Notes under the pieces: generated by a model
What the model saw: the letters and a program-made list of their open reading frames with translations, nothing else
What the model was told of the DNA's origin: nothing
Databases searched by the model: none
Shown: positions 1 to 8,098 of the stretch, in pieces
How the letters are laid out: every line of letters begins with the position of its first letter
Position numbering within the stretch: the first letter of the stretch is position 1
Position numbers and translations under genes: made by a program
Source of the DNA: Planctomycetota bacterium
Lineage (GTDB): Bacteria; Planctomycetota; Planctomycetia; Planctomycetales; Planctomycetaceae
Length of the DNA stretch: 10,824 nucleotides
Reading direction: 5' to 3'
Assembly (NCBI GenBank): GCA_024278285.1
Contig: JAJRTM010000382.1
Coordinates: 1-10,824 of the forward strand

Positions 1-431
1 AGCAAAGCCGAACAAAAAGCCTGCCTGCAAAGATAGATGAAAACAGAATCCCAGGCAGCATGCAGCGAGACCAAGGGCGATGAGCGCAATCAAACAATAA
101 CCGTGAAACAGGCGAATCAGAAAACACACAATCTCCCAACCTGAAGTCATCTAGCAATGCGCAATCCCACCAATAAGAGGGAGTCCCCACTTAATAGAAA
201 GTCGCATAACACCTGTAAGAATCACCCAAAGCAGCCCAAAAGATCAAGCACGCTGTCAATACCAAAATGCAGACACGCGGATAATATTAGCGAATCTCCA
301 CAAAATAGCAACCGAAATCTACACTTCCTTCAACCAGAGGCCTGGCGCAGGAATAGAGCAGCCAAAGGGGCTGCAAAAAGGCAGAAGAAAACTCCTTGCC
401 TTACCGCAAACCCCCTTCGATCGCTACAGGA
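1..431. other. Intergenic region downstream of rplL, no confident gene
   Basis: No reading frame here looks like a conserved protein. The gene normally found after rplL is rpoB, but no RpoB-like N-terminus appears on the minus strand. One minus-strand frame is open from an ATG at 150 to the window edge (50 codons) and would encode a Cys/Leu/Phe-rich hydrophobic peptide; it has no well-placed Shine-Dalgarno and I do not recognise it. A 6-bp hairpin (GCAGCC/GGCTGC, 358-374) lies about 60 nt past the rplL stop. The T-run lies on its 5' side in the rplL direction, so it is not a standard intrinsic terminator. The stretch may be a long rplL-rpoB spacer or the end of the operon. Confidence 0.5.
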
Positions 432-842
432 TTACTTGATCTCTGCAGAGCCACCAGCAGCTTCGATATCTGCAACGAGCTTTTCTGCGTCTTCTTTAGA
501 GATACCTTCCTTGAGTGGCTTGGGAGCACCTTCAACGAGCCCTTTTGCTTCTTTCAGGCCGAGAGCAGTGATAGCCCGAACAGCCTTAATGACACCAATT
601 TTCTGATCGCCAAACCCTGTGAGAATGACATCAAATTCGGTTTTCTCTTCGGCAGCGTCTCCGCCACCGTCCCCAGCAGGGCCAGCCATGACGACAGCTC
701 CGCCGCTGGCAGGCTCAATGCCGTGCACTTCTTTCAGGTAGTCTGCCAGGCTTTTTGCCTGAAGCAGTGTCAGACCAACAATCTGATCCCCAAGTGTTTT
801 TGTGCTATCGTCGAATTCCGTTGTTGCTTCTGCGGTCGCCAT
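432..842 (-). CDS. rplL: Large ribosomal subunit protein bL12 (L7/L12)
   Basis: This is the ribosomal stalk protein, which binds L10 as dimers and recruits translational GTPases such as EF-Tu and EF-G. The protein has 136 residues, slightly longer than the usual 120-130. An N-terminal dimerisation helix region (about 15-45) is followed by a Gly/Ala-rich flexible hinge (46-66). The globular C-terminal domain (68-136) carries the signature [15 protein letters not shown] (91-105), which forms the factor-binding surface. The ATG at 842 is chosen because a GAGGG ribosome-binding site sits 8 nt upstream; an in-frame TTG at 863 is less likely. It is the last recognisable gene of the cluster and lies 91 nt after rplJ, with a strong stem-loop in the gap that could help set the extra L12 output the ribosome needs. 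Confidence 0.97.
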   Translation of the reverse strand: MATAEATTEFDDSTKTLGDQIVGLTLLQAKSLADYLKEVHGIEPASGGAVVMAGPAGDGGGDAAEEKTEFDVILTGFGDQKIGVIKAVRAITALGLKEAKGLVEGAPKPLKEGISKEDAEKLVADIEAAGGSAEIK

Positions 843-905
843 TACATTTCCCTCTCGAATCAATTAAATACTGTCACTTGAATGTTTTAATTCACAACTT
901 ATAAC

Positions 906-927
906 CTGGAGTTTTCTCAAACTCCAG
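906..927 (-). promoter_or_regulatory. Stem-loop between rplJ and rplL
   Basis: A perfect 9-bp inverted repeat (CTGGAGTTT/AAACTCCAG) begins 6 nt after the rplJ stop codon. In the transcript the 4-nt loop reads GAGA, a GNRA tetraloop, which makes a very stable hairpin. No U-run follows, so it is not a standard intrinsic terminator. An RNA processing or stabilising element, or a translational insulator ahead of rplL, is more likely. The structure is seen directly; its role is inferred. Confidence 0.6.
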
Positions 928-933
928 CACGCC

Positions 934-1449
934 TTACTCCTCTTCCTTTTCAGCAATAGATGCTACGCAGCCCGCCAAAACACCGGCAGGACCAAGTATC
1001 GCCCCAGCAAGCTGGGCTCCCGGGCTTAGTATTTGCCCCGAAATAATCGAGATCAATTCCACACGCCCCGGGCTCTTCGAGAGTTTCTCGACAGCAGCCG
1101 TATCAAGGGCCTGACCCTCAACAGTCCCCCCCTTAATCTCCAGAAGTTCCAACTCTTTAGCCTGCCTGGAAATTTCCTTGGAAAGAGCAACAACGTCCTC
1201 TCCTCCCCAGGCTATTGTAGATGGCCCACTAAATATCTGCCGCATCTGGTCGCAGTCACTACCAAGCACTCTGAGCGCCAAGCTGTTCTTGACAACCAGT
1301 AAATGGATCCCCTTCTCCTGCATCGCTAAGCGAAACGTATTGTTCGTCACGGCATCCAGCCGAGACGAATCAAGAATAAGCAGATCGCGTTCACCATCCA
1401 GACGACCTTCAATCTCCTTGAGGATCATCTCCTTGACTACTTTACTCAT
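934..1449 (-). CDS. rplJ: Large ribosomal subunit protein uL10
   Basis: L10 anchors the L7/L12 dimers to 23S rRNA at the base of the stalk. The product is 171 residues, a normal length. The N-terminal RNA-binding domain includes the typical stretch [13 protein letters not shown]. The C-terminus has the hydrophobic, alanine-rich segment and acidic tail (AEKEEE) expected of the helix that docks L12 dimers. The ATG at 1449 follows an AGGGTGAG purine run. The gene lies 101 nt after rplA and 91 nt before rplL. In many bacteria the L10-L12 complex represses its own mRNA by binding the leader; the upstream gap here is long enough for such a site, but I cannot identify one. Confidence 0.97.
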   Translation of the reverse strand: MSKVVKEMILKEIEGRLDGERDLLILDSSRLDAVTNNTFRLAMQEKGIHLLVVKNSLALRVLGSDCDQMRQIFSGPSTIAWGGEDVVALSKEISRQAKELELLEIKGGTVEGQALDTAAVEKLSKSPGRVELISIISGQILSPGAQLAGAILGPAGVLAGCVASIAEKEEE

Positions 1450-1550
1450 GACTCACCCTTAACAGCAATCAGGCCGCCAGGCCACAAAAACAGATATTAT
1501 AAACGCGGACAACGCCGCTGAGTTTCTTAATGCCTACACAAAAGACACGA
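1450..1550 (-). promoter_or_regulatory. rplJ leader with candidate internal promoter
   Basis: This 101-nt gap between rplA and rplJ holds a perfect TATAAT on the minus strand (1496-1501), about 50 nt upstream of the rplJ start, but no good -35 hexamer at 16-18 nt. Two small GC-rich hairpins flank it (GCGG/CCGC at 1505-1518, and GGCC/GGCC overlapping 1471-1482). E. coli has a separate rplJ promoter and an L10-binding leader in the same place. By analogy this may be an internal promoter plus autoregulatory leader, but the match to known L10 sites was not established. Confidence 0.3.
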
Positions 1551-2255
1551 TCACACAACGATCATAATCCCAGGCCCCATGGTCGAAGAAAGTGCAATAT
1601 TACGAATATAAACACCCTTCTGGGCAGCAGGCTTCAGTGAATTGATCAATTTCAGCACCGCATCAATGTTATCAATCAGGCTTTGTTCATCAAACGAGAG
1701 TTTCCCGACAACGCAATGAACATTGCCACTGGAATCATTCCTGAACTCCACCTTACCAGCTTTGTATTCCTTAACAGCCCCTGCCACATCTTGGGTTACT
1801 GTCCCTGCTCGCGGCGAAGGCATTAACCCACGCGGACCAAGCACACGCCCAAGAGGTCCAACCACTCCCATCATGTCGGGGGAAGCGATTGCAACATCAA
1901 AGTCGAGCCAGCCTCCTTTTATTTTATCAGCAAGCTCCTTGTCACCAACTTCATCTGCACCAGCTTCCAAGGCAACCTTTGCATTTTCACCTTTTGCGAA
2001 TACCACAACCCGCTGCGTTTTCCCAATCCCATGAGGCAGGATAATTGACCCACGCACAAGCTGGTCGGCTTGCCGAGAATCAATCCCCAGGCGAATAGCC
2101 AATTCTACTGTCTGATCAAATTTGCAAGGCTTGCCGCCTTCTGTCAGTGACTGCTCCACAGTCTTCAGCTCATGCACGGCTGTGGAGAGATCCACTGCAC
2201 CAAGAGCAAGTGCCTTTTTCCGCAATTCATCCATCCGTTTTGATTTCGCCACCAT
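1551..2255 (-). CDS. rplA: Large ribosomal subunit protein uL1
   Basis: L1 forms the mobile stalk near the E site that helps release deacylated tRNA. In many bacteria it also represses the L11-L1 mRNA. The product is 234 residues, the family norm being about 230. Recognisable L1 blocks include the [20 protein letters not shown] segment and [22 protein letters not shown], both central to RNA binding. The ATG at 2255 is chosen: an AGGTG ribosome-binding site is 7 nt upstream and the protein then begins MVAKSKR, as in other L1 proteins. An upstream in-frame start would add 15 residues without family support. The gene follows rplK after 81 nt. Confidence 0.96.
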   Translation of the reverse strand: MVAKSKRMDELRKKALALGAVDLSTAVHELKTVEQSLTEGGKPCKFDQTVELAIRLGIDSRQADQLVRGSIILPHGIGKTQRVVVFAKGENAKVALEAGADEVGDKELADKIKGGWLDFDVAIASPDMMGVVGPLGRVLGPRGLMPSPRAGTVTQDVAGAVKEYKAGKVEFRNDSSGNVHCVVGKLSFDEQSLIDNIDAVLKLINSLKPAAQKGVYIRNIALSSTMGPGIMIVV

Positions 2256-2336
2256 CTTCAAACACCTACTAGCCAACAAGACTCTATAATATTTCAACAA
2301 CGATTAGTCACGCGAAACAACCACCATGACCGACCG

Positions 2337-2762
2337 TCAGTCAACCACCTCGACACCCATACTTCGGGCGGTCCCCTCAATCATCTTCGATGCCTGCTGA
2401 AGGCAGGAGGCATTCAAGTCGTCCATTTTTGTTTTGGCGATCTCAAGAACCTGCTCCTTGGTGACCGACCCGACCTTGTCAGCCTTAGGACTGCCTGACC
2501 CCTTGGCAATCTGGGCAGCTTTTTTCAGTAACACTGCTGCCGGAGGAGACTTGATAATAAAGTCAAAGGACCGGTCGTCATAAATCGTGATCACAACAGG
2601 CAAGGTCATGCCGGGCATGTCCTTTGTCCTGTCGTTAAACTGCTGAACAAACTGCCCGATATTCACACCGTGCGGTCCGAGCGCAGTACCAACCGGGGGA
2701 GCCGGAGTCGCTTGCCCGCCGGGAACCTGCACTTTAATTTCGCCTGTTACCTGTTTCGCCAT
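2337..2762 (-). CDS. rplK: Large ribosomal subunit protein uL11
   Basis: L11 sits at the GTPase-associated centre of the 50S subunit, binds 23S rRNA with the L10 base, and helps control factor binding and, where RelA is present, the stringent response. The 141-residue length is exactly typical. The N-terminal domain has the proline-rich [19 protein letters not shown] region (18-36), the segment where thiostrepton-type antibiotics contact L11. The C-terminal RNA-binding domain includes [15 protein letters not shown] and the terminal [10 protein letters not shown] motif. The ATG at 2762 follows a GGGTGA purine stretch. A 6-bp hairpin (GGGTAT/ATACCC, 2778-2796) lies just upstream in the leader. 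The gene lies 82 nt after nusG, in the usual order nusG-rplK-rplA. Confidence 0.97.
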   Translation of the reverse strand: MAKQVTGEIKVQVPGGQATPAPPVGTALGPHGVNIGQFVQQFNDRTKDMPGMTLPVVITIYDDRSFDFIIKSPPAAVLLKKAAQIAKGSGSPKADKVGSVTKEQVLEIAKTKMDDLNASCLQQASKMIEGTARSMGVEVVD

Positions 2763-2844
2763 TTTTCATTTCACCCAGGGGTATCCAGAATATACCCACT
2801 CTCGTTTGTATGTAACTCAATCATAAAACAGCATCACTGCATGT

Positions 2845-3459
2845 TTAGGATTGCTTTTCCACTTGCCAGTGCTCCAGTTCAACCGGAGTTGGTCGACCGA
2901 AAATTTCAATCAACACACTGATTTTCCCACTTGATTCATCAATTGCCTCGACTGACCCCTCGAAGCTCTCAAATGTCCCTTCACCAATCTTGACAACATC
3001 GCCAATCCCAAGGCCAATTTTGACCCTGGCTGGTTCCTCCTCTTTAGCCACTTCGGCTCCGAGCATTCGCTTAATTTCTTCATCCTGCATTGCAATCGGC
3101 TTACCCGCAGCTCCGGTAAAGTCTCCGACACCACCAGTATCCCGCACCAGATACCATGATTCATCATTCAGAATCATCTGAATCATGATATAGCCAGGAT
3201 ACAATCGTTGTTCTCGAGTACGTTTCCTGCCACCTTTTGTCTCTACAATTTTTTCCGTCGGAATAATGACTTCGCCAAAGTATTCCTCCAGGCCATCTCG
3301 CTTAATCCTTTTTGCAAGAGAGTCGCGGATTGTTTTTTCGCGATTCGACTGAACTTTCAGCACATACCAGCGCATCTCGGGTTGCCCCTGAGCTGCCTCA
3401 TCGTCCCGCGAGGGAATGCCAGAATGTGAAAACTCCGTGTCATTCATGGATAAATCCAC
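2845..3459 (-). CDS. nusG: Transcription termination/antitermination protein NusG
   Basis: NusG binds RNA polymerase and supports elongation; its KOW domain contacts Rho or ribosomal protein S10 and so links transcription with translation. The NGN domain starts at [16 protein letters not shown] (from residue 29) and includes the conserved LYPGYIMI strand (86-93). The KOW domain occupies about residues 152-185, from [16 protein letters not shown]. An acidic extension of about 28 residues precedes the NGN domain. The start at 3459 is a GTG with AGGG 6 nt upstream; an ATG at 3447 (4 codons later) is almost as plausible, and an ATG at 3375 would give the minimal NGN start. The gene sits in the usual place between secE and rplK. 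Confidence 0.95.
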   Translation of the reverse strand: MDLSMNDTEFSHSGIPSRDDEAAQGQPEMRWYVLKVQSNREKTIRDSLAKRIKRDGLEEYFGEVIIPTEKIVETKGGRKRTREQRLYPGYIMIQMILNDESWYLVRDTGGVGDFTGAAGKPIAMQDEEIKRMLGAEVAKEEEPARVKIGLGIGDVVKIGEGTFESFEGSVEAIDESSGKISVLIEIFGRPTPVELEHWQVEKQS

Positions 3460-3680
3460 AACAAACCCTGCCAGGCAGGCCCAAAAATTCTATAACAAAT
3501 GCTGCATGGTAACCACCACCAAGCTAATCACAATCTCCGTAACAGCCAGTAGGGCCACACAATAATGAAGCGGAGATTATGTGCCGACTGAGCTTAGATT
3601 TCAAGCCACATTGGGGCACAGTATGGAAAAGATTCCAAGCTGATCAATCAAGTCACCAGCAATCCGAAACATCTCGCCTC
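3460..3680 (-). other. secE-nusG intergenic region with inverted repeats
   Basis: No gene is supported in these 221 nt. An 8-bp inverted repeat (AATCTCCG at 3532-3539, CGGAGATT at 3571-3578) and a 6-bp one (TGTGCC/GGCACA, 3580-3620) could fold in the transcript. A short palindrome (CCTGCC-A-GGCAGG, 3467-3479) overlaps the nusG ribosome-binding site and might limit its access. The pairing is visible; any regulatory effect is inference. Confidence 0.35.
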
Positions 3681-4112
3681 TCACATCTTCAGGAAGCCAA
3701 CCGCCCTAAAAATGTATTGCCAAATGATATCAAAGAGAAACAGCGAAACTGCCAGAAAAACCATCGTCACCAATACGACAACAGTTGCTCTCCAAAGCTG
3801 AGGCCATGATGGCCACGAAACCTTATCCATTTCACTTTGGACGGCGATTAGAAAGTCAGCAACTGGTGCATAGTTCACCACTCGATAAGCGAGCCAAACG
3901 CCAATCACACCAACCAGCATCGGCAAGCCAACCCGAAGGGCTTCGGCCGACTTAATCGGCAGATTGTTAGACAGGGTTGAAGCGGCAACGAGAAAGAAAA
4001 CCGCAATTGATACGCCAGTCACCTGGCGAACCTGCTTTCCCTGATTTCGCTTGTAAAGCCCGATCGAAAACATCTCTGCGAGCAAACCCGCCACTAATCT
4101 TGTTTTAGCCAT
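3681..4112 (-). CDS. secE: Preprotein translocase subunit SecE
   Basis: SecE is the essential membrane clamp that holds the SecY channel together in the inner membrane. The 143-residue product has three predicted transmembrane segments (about 31-48, 61-79 and 109-130), like the three-span E. coli form rather than the one-span Gram-positive form. The diagnostic amphipathic block [17 protein letters not shown] (94-110) precedes the last span, where SecE proteins are most conserved. The start is uncertain. The ATG at 4112 is preferred, although its Shine-Dalgarno is weak; a TTG at 4157 in the same frame would add 15 residues. The gene follows tRNA-Trp after 89 nt and precedes nusG, its usual neighbour. 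Confidence 0.93.
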   Translation of the reverse strand: MAKTRLVAGLLAEMFSIGLYKRNQGKQVRQVTGVSIAVFFLVAASTLSNNLPIKSAEALRVGLPMLVGVIGVWLAYRVVNYAPVADFLIAVQSEMDKVSWPSWPQLWRATVVVLVTMVFLAVSLFLFDIIWQYIFRAVGFLKM

Positions 4113-4198
4113 ACTTAAAACCAACTTGCCATCAACGCCTGTGCCAACATGAAGCAACAGAATGAGTGAAAACCAAACACTCCTCCACCAGGACTCTT

Positions 4199-4274
<76 letters not shown>

Positions 4275-4640
4275 AATGCACTCACACCCAAACCGACAGG
4301 CAGCAGACTATTTCTTGCGGGATTCTTTATGTATTGTGTGCCGCCTCAACTTGGGGCAGTACCTTTTCAGCTCAAGTCGTTCTGTGCCGCGCATTTCTTT
4401 CTGAACGCGATAATTTCGCATCCCTGATTCAGTGCATTCCAACCAAACGTATTCACGAGCCATTACGACCACCTAAACCAAATAAATCAACAATGCTCAC
4501 AATTCACGAAACCTGCACTCGCAAGCCCCATCATTCACTCGGAAGGAATTGCACCAAACTTAACCTGCCACTGCAACGCCGAGCCTCGCTTTTGTACCAA
4601 AAGCGAGGCAGATGGCAATTGCATACTACTGCCGAGCAGC
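4275..4640 (-). other. Intergenic region between tuf and tRNA-Trp
   Basis: No protein gene is supported. The rpmG (L33) gene that often occupies this spot in other bacteria is absent. The only strong element is the stem-loop at 4583-4609 just after tuf. A promoter for the tRNA-Trp-secE unit might lie within 4290-4340, but I find no convincing -35/-10 pair. Confidence 0.5.
4583..4609 (-). terminator. Long stem-loop downstream of tuf
   Basis: A perfect 12-bp inverted repeat (GCCTCGCTTTTG/CAAAAGCGAGGC) with a 3-nt loop lies 31 nt past the tuf stop. Its stability and place suggest a transcript end or a 3' mRNA-stabilising hairpin for tuf. No T-run follows in the tuf direction, so intrinsic termination would be non-canonical. 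It may instead be a processing boundary between tuf mRNA and tRNA-Trp. Confidence 0.5.
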
Positions 4641-5837
4641 TTACTCAACAATTTTTGTCACAACTCCTGAACCAACAGTTCGGCCACCTTCACGAATCGC
4701 AAAGCGGCTTCCCTCATCCATTGCAATAGGTTTTTGCAATGTAACTTCAAGAGCTACGTTGTCGCCCGGCATGCACATTTCTGCACCGCCAAGAAGTTTT
4801 GCACTTCCAGTTACGTCTGTCGTGCGGAAGTAGAACTGAGGGCTATAACCACTAAAGAATGGCGTGTGCCGTCCACCTTCTTCTTTACTCAGCACGTAAA
4901 CTTCACATTCAAATTTATGATGAGGCGTAATTGAACCCGGAGCAGCAAGGCACTGGCCTCGTTCGATTTCATCCTGGTTAATCCCGCGTAGCAAGAGGCC
5001 AACATTATCGCCAGCCATGCCGGTATCAAGAGTTTTGTTAAACATCTCAACGCCAGTCACGGTCGTTTCCGCCGTCTCTTTCAGCCCGACGATCTGGACT
5101 TTTTCGCCAACATTGATAACGCCTCGCTCAATTCGGCCGGTAGCGACAGTACCACGCCCCTTGATCGAGAAGACATCTTCGACGGACATCAGGAAAGGCT
5201 TGTCTGATTCCCGAGCGGGTTCGGGAATATCTTTATCAAGCGCGTCCAGCAAGTCTTGGATGCACTTTCCGTATCCTTCGTCAGCAGGGTTTTCCAAGGC
5301 ACCTTTTGCATTTCCACGTACAATAGAAATATCATCGCCAGGAAAGTCGTACTTACTGAGAAGTTCGCGAACTTCCATCTCGACCAATTCGAGCAATTCT
5401 TCATCGTCGACCAGGTCGCATTTATTTAAGAAGACAACCAGAGCAGGCACATTCACCTGACGAGCCAGCAGAATGTGCTCGCGAGTCTGAGGCATTGGGC
5501 CATCTGCAGCAGAGACAACAAGAATTGCCCCATCCATCTGAGCTGCACCGGTAATCATATTCTTCACATAGTCAGCATGACCCGGGCAGTCAATATGGGC
5601 GTAGTGACGAGTTTCAGATTCGTACTCAACATGGCTGACAGCAATTGTCACTGTCTTGGTGTCGTCGCGAACCGTACCACCCTTGGTGATCTCTGCGTAA
5701 CTCAGCTCTTTTGCGAGCCCCTTTGTTGCCTGTACCATAACCATCGCAGCAGTTAAGGTACTCTTACCGTGATCAATATGACCAATTGTTCCCACATTCA
5801 CATGGGGCTTGGTACGTTCAAAGACTTCCTTAGCCAT
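4641..5837 (-). CDS. tuf: Elongation factor Tu (EF-Tu)
   Basis: EF-Tu is the GTPase that delivers aminoacyl-tRNA to the ribosomal A site. The product has 398 residues, close to the E. coli 394. Nucleotide-binding motifs are G1 GHIDHGKS (19-26), G3 DCPGH (83-87, with the catalytic histidine at 87) and G4 NKCD (138-141); domains 2 and 3 follow to the C-terminal VVTKIVE. Two motifs are unusual. Switch I, normally RGITI, reads KTVTI (61-65) within [20 protein letters not shown], though the Mg-binding threonine is kept at 64. The G5 motif SAL is replaced by NAK (176-178). The ATG at 5837 is preferred because [16 protein letters not shown] is the standard beginning and GGAGG lies 11 nt upstream; an upstream in-frame start would add 12 residues. 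It follows the four-tRNA cluster, as tufB does in E. coli. Confidence 0.98.
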   Translation of the reverse strand: MAKEVFERTKPHVNVGTIGHIDHGKSTLTAAMVMVQATKGLAKELSYAEITKGGTVRDDTKTVTIAVSHVEYESETRHYAHIDCPGHADYVKNMITGAAQMDGAILVVSAADGPMPQTREHILLARQVNVPALVVFLNKCDLVDDEELLELVEMEVRELLSKYDFPGDDISIVRGNAKGALENPADEGYGKCIQDLLDALDKDIPEPARESDKPFLMSVEDVFSIKGRGTVATGRIERGVINVGEKVQIVGLKETAETTVTGVEMFNKTLDTGMAGDNVGLLLRGINQDEIERGQCLAAPGSITPHHKFECEVYVLSKEEGGRHTPFFSGYSPQFYFRTTDVTGSAKLLGGAEMCMPGDNVALEVTLQKPIAMDEGSRFAIREGGRTVGSGVVTKIVE

Positions 5838-5975
5838 CTCTTGTTTTACCTCCAAAGCAGACGGTTCAAGCAATCGTTTTCGATTACTCTAAGTACAAAA
5901 CTGATGTAATCCTAATGACATTCTTCCGGGGAAGGAAGTCAGTCCGTCAAAAAAACGGAAAAGACTCGCCCCAAA

Positions 5976-5996
5976 ACAAAAAATTGCCCAGGGCAA
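5976..5996 (-). terminator. Candidate terminator/attenuator between tRNA-Thr and tuf
   Basis: On the minus strand the hairpin TTGCC-CTG-GGCAA is followed by a T-rich run (TTTTTTGTTTT), the shape of a weak intrinsic terminator. It lies about 60 nt after tRNA-Thr(GGT) and 140 nt before tuf. It could end part of the tRNA transcripts or attenuate read-through into tuf. The stem is only 5-6 bp, so efficiency is uncertain. A second small hairpin (TCCGT/ACGGA, 5943-5959) lies downstream. Confidence 0.45.
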
Positions 5997-6054
5997 CACA
6001 ACGCCCAACGCAAATCAACACTCAAAATTCGCAGGGCCATGCCACCATCAGGCG

Positions 6055-6129
<75 letters not shown>

Positions 6130-6175
6130 ACCGCTGCCGAAAACACCCGCGGACGGGCCTCCAACAAAACGAAAG

Positions 6176-6246
6176 AGCGGGTGAAGGGAATCGAACCCTC
6201 ACAACCAGCTTGGAAGGCTGGAGTACTACCATTGTACTACACCCGC
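6176..6246 (-). tRNA. tRNA-Gly (TCC)
   Basis: The 71-nt tRNA has acceptor arms GCGGGTG/CACCCGC, anticodon stem CCAGC/GCTGG with loop CTTCCAA (anticodon TCC), and T arm containing GGTTCGATT. The D arm TAGTACAATGGTAGTAC is typical of tRNA-Gly. The discriminator is T and CCA is not encoded. It is 46 nt from the next tRNA, and its position matches glyT of E. coli. Confidence 0.97.
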
Positions 6247-6265
6247 GTAATCTATTCCTGTAAAA

Positions 6266-6347
<82 letters not shown>

Positions 6348-6398
6348 CCATTTTCCACTGACTCGCAAAGTAACACCAAGCAAGCAGCGAACCTCAAA

Positions 6399-6470
<72 letters not shown>

Positions 6471-6784
6471 GTGACTTATTTCACCCCGCAAGCACTAAAA
6501 ACTGCAAAATTATACTTCAGTGAGTACAGACTTTCGTCTGCTCGCCTCACAGGCAATCTTTCGCAAGCCGGGAACTATAACGATCCAGCCGTTTGATGCA
6601 AGCGAAAAAACCAGGAACAATTCCAAAAACCCGGTTTTTGAGGAAGAAAAACCGCAACATGACCAAATATACACATCCAGGCATCCGGTTCATGGCTACA
6701 CCCCAGTTCGCTTCAGGGAAATGACACTCAACAATAAAGCCGGGTTCGATTTGAAACGGTATTTGCAAGTCTTCAATGCCTCTT
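6471..6784. other. Intergenic region between the methyltransferase and tRNA cluster
   Basis: No protein gene is supported. The leftmost 40 nt hold the tRNA promoter candidate. A CAGAC-TTTC-GTCTG hairpin (6527-6540; GAAA loop on the minus strand) lies just upstream of it. An A-run/CCCGG/T-run inverted repeat (CAAAAACC-C-GGTTTTTG, 6625-6641) may act as a weak bidirectional terminator for the methyltransferase, but it lacks a clean GC stem followed by a separate T-run. Confidence 0.4.
6509..6514 (-). promoter_or_regulatory. Candidate -10 box of the tRNA-tuf operon
   Basis: A perfect TATAAT on the minus strand lies 38 nt upstream of the first tRNA, which would give a 5' leader of about 30 nt, a normal arrangement for a tRNA operon. 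No good TTGACA-like hexamer is present at 16-18 nt, so the call rests on the -10 match and on position. Confidence 0.4.
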
Positions 6785-7927
6785 TTATGCACTTGGGATG
6801 CGGGGCGGTTTGGGGCCAAGGTATTGATAGTAGGTGCATTCAATCGGGCCGTTATAAAGCTTTCTCCTGCGAGTCGCTCTGCAGCCGAATATTTTTTCAA
6901 ATTCGCGTGACCCCGCAAACACAAACACGGACCAAGTAGACCACTGCTCGGTCACTTTCGCGATTTCCGCCCACAAATCATGAGCCTCTTCGACATCATC
7001 GATCCGCTCTCCGTAAGGAGGGTTGGTCACCAAACATCCATATTTTCGCTGTGTCGTTAATGTGGAAATATCGTGTTGCTGAAAGTGAATGCGGTGTTCA
7101 ACCCCCGCTCTGGCAGCGTTTTCTCGTGCTGCATTAAGGACGTGGTAATCATTATCTGTTGCCAGGATCGGGAATGACTCGCTGTGATCAATCATGTCGT
7201 TCGCTTCAGTTCTCGCCTGCTCCCAAAGTTCGCGGGGATAGGTCGGCCAATCTTCTGATGCAAAGTGACGATTCAATCCTGGTGCCTGATTTTGCGCGAT
7301 TAAAGCGGCTTCGATCGCAATGGTTCCGCTGCCACAGAAAGGATCGTGAAAAGCACGCTCGCGATTCCAGACACTCAGCTGTACCAAGGAGGCTGCCAAT
7401 GTTTCTCGAAGTGGTGCCACCCCCCGTCGCAGTCGGTATCCTCGCTTATGAAGCCCTTCACCTGATGTATTAATACTGATTGTGCACAAGTCATTTCGAA
7501 TCTCGAACTGCACTGCGCAGACAGGTCCAGTCTCTTCAAGATCGCAGCGGTAAACGGATTGCAGGCGATTTACAATCGCTTTTTTCGCCATCCCCTGACA
7601 AGTCGGGACAGATTTCAAAATCGATTTATAGCAAGAGCCCGTCACCGGAAAGCTGGCGTCAGCAGGTATCCAGCGTTCCCAGGGGAGTTGCTGGATCTGA
7701 TCGAAATAAGCATCGAAGTCTGCTGCGGGGAATTGTCCAATTTGCAGCAGCAATCGGTCGGCTGACCTCAAATGCAAATTGCATCTTGCCATCGCATCAA
7801 GCGGTGCGTCAAAAGTAACCCGACCATCAGAGCGTCTTTGGTCCTCATAGCCCAAACGTTGAAGTTCTCGTCCAACCACAGCCTCAAGACCGAAACCAGT
7901 CGTTGCGGTTAGTGTAATCTGCTCCAT
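6785..7927 (-). CDS. THUMP-domain class I SAM-dependent RNA methyltransferase (RlmL/YpsC-like)
   Basis: The protein probably transfers a methyl group from S-adenosylmethionine to a guanine N2 of structured RNA; the closest family I recognise is the RlmL N-terminal/YpsC group that acts on 23S rRNA. It has 380 residues, the usual size of YpsC-like proteins. An N-terminal ferredoxin-like region with a THUMP RNA-binding domain (about 45-155) precedes a Rossmann methyltransferase domain. This carries the SAM motif DPFCGSGT (195-202), an acidic ATDND (256-260) and the catalytic NPPYGER (302-308) typical of N2-guanine methylation. The ATG at 7927 fits the family start ([16 protein letters not shown]); a TTG at 7942 is possible. 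No clear Shine-Dalgarno is seen. It is a single gene upstream of the tRNA cluster. The exact target nucleotide cannot be read from the sequence. Confidence 0.88.
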   Translation of the reverse strand: MEQITLTATTGFGLEAVVGRELQRLGYEDQRRSDGRVTFDAPLDAMARCNLHLRSADRLLLQIGQFPAADFDAYFDQIQQLPWERWIPADASFPVTGSCYKSILKSVPTCQGMAKKAIVNRLQSVYRCDLEETGPVCAVQFEIRNDLCTISINTSGEGLHKRGYRLRRGVAPLRETLAASLVQLSVWNRERAFHDPFCGSGTIAIEAALIAQNQAPGLNRHFASEDWPTYPRELWEQARTEANDMIDHSESFPILATDNDYHVLNAARENAARAGVEHRIHFQQHDISTLTTQRKYGCLVTNPPYGERIDDVEEAHDLWAEIAKVTEQWSTWSVFVFAGSREFEKIFGCRATRRRKLYNGPIECTYYQYLGPKPPRIPSA

Positions 7928-7995
7928 AATATTAACGATCAATTCTTAATCCGACGTAGCCGGGGTTGAACAGGGGGAATAGGCGTCAGGAAAGA

Positions 7996-8017
7996 TAGGT
8001 TAGGCTTTCCAGCCTGA
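7996..8017 (+). repeat. REP-like unit, GGCTTTCCAGCC family, copy 1
   Basis: A short palindromic unit with core AGGCT-TTCC-AGCCT is preceded by TAGGTT. Flanking GTCAG/CTGAC (7985-7989/8014-8018) and GAAAG/CTTTC segments can extend the hairpin. A 15-bp core (8003-8017) is repeated in inverse orientation at 8099-8113. Confidence 0.6.
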
Positions 8018-8098
8018 CACAAATGGCACTGATATTTCAATTGATCATACAGAGTTCAGTGGTCAATCAGCGAGTAAATCTCATGGATACCACATTCA

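Noticed and set aside
396..881. Plus-strand 161-codon frame over rplL
   Set aside because: It is antisense to a certain ribosomal protein gene and resembles no protein family.
2763..2844. L1 autoregulatory site in the rplK leader
   Set aside because: A 6-bp hairpin is present, but I could not match the asymmetric loop typical of L1-binding mRNA sites, so it was not called.
6547..6924. Minus-strand 125-codon frame across the end of the methyltransferase and the intergenic region
   Set aside because: It overlaps the methyltransferase in another frame and has no family resemblance or ribosome-binding site.
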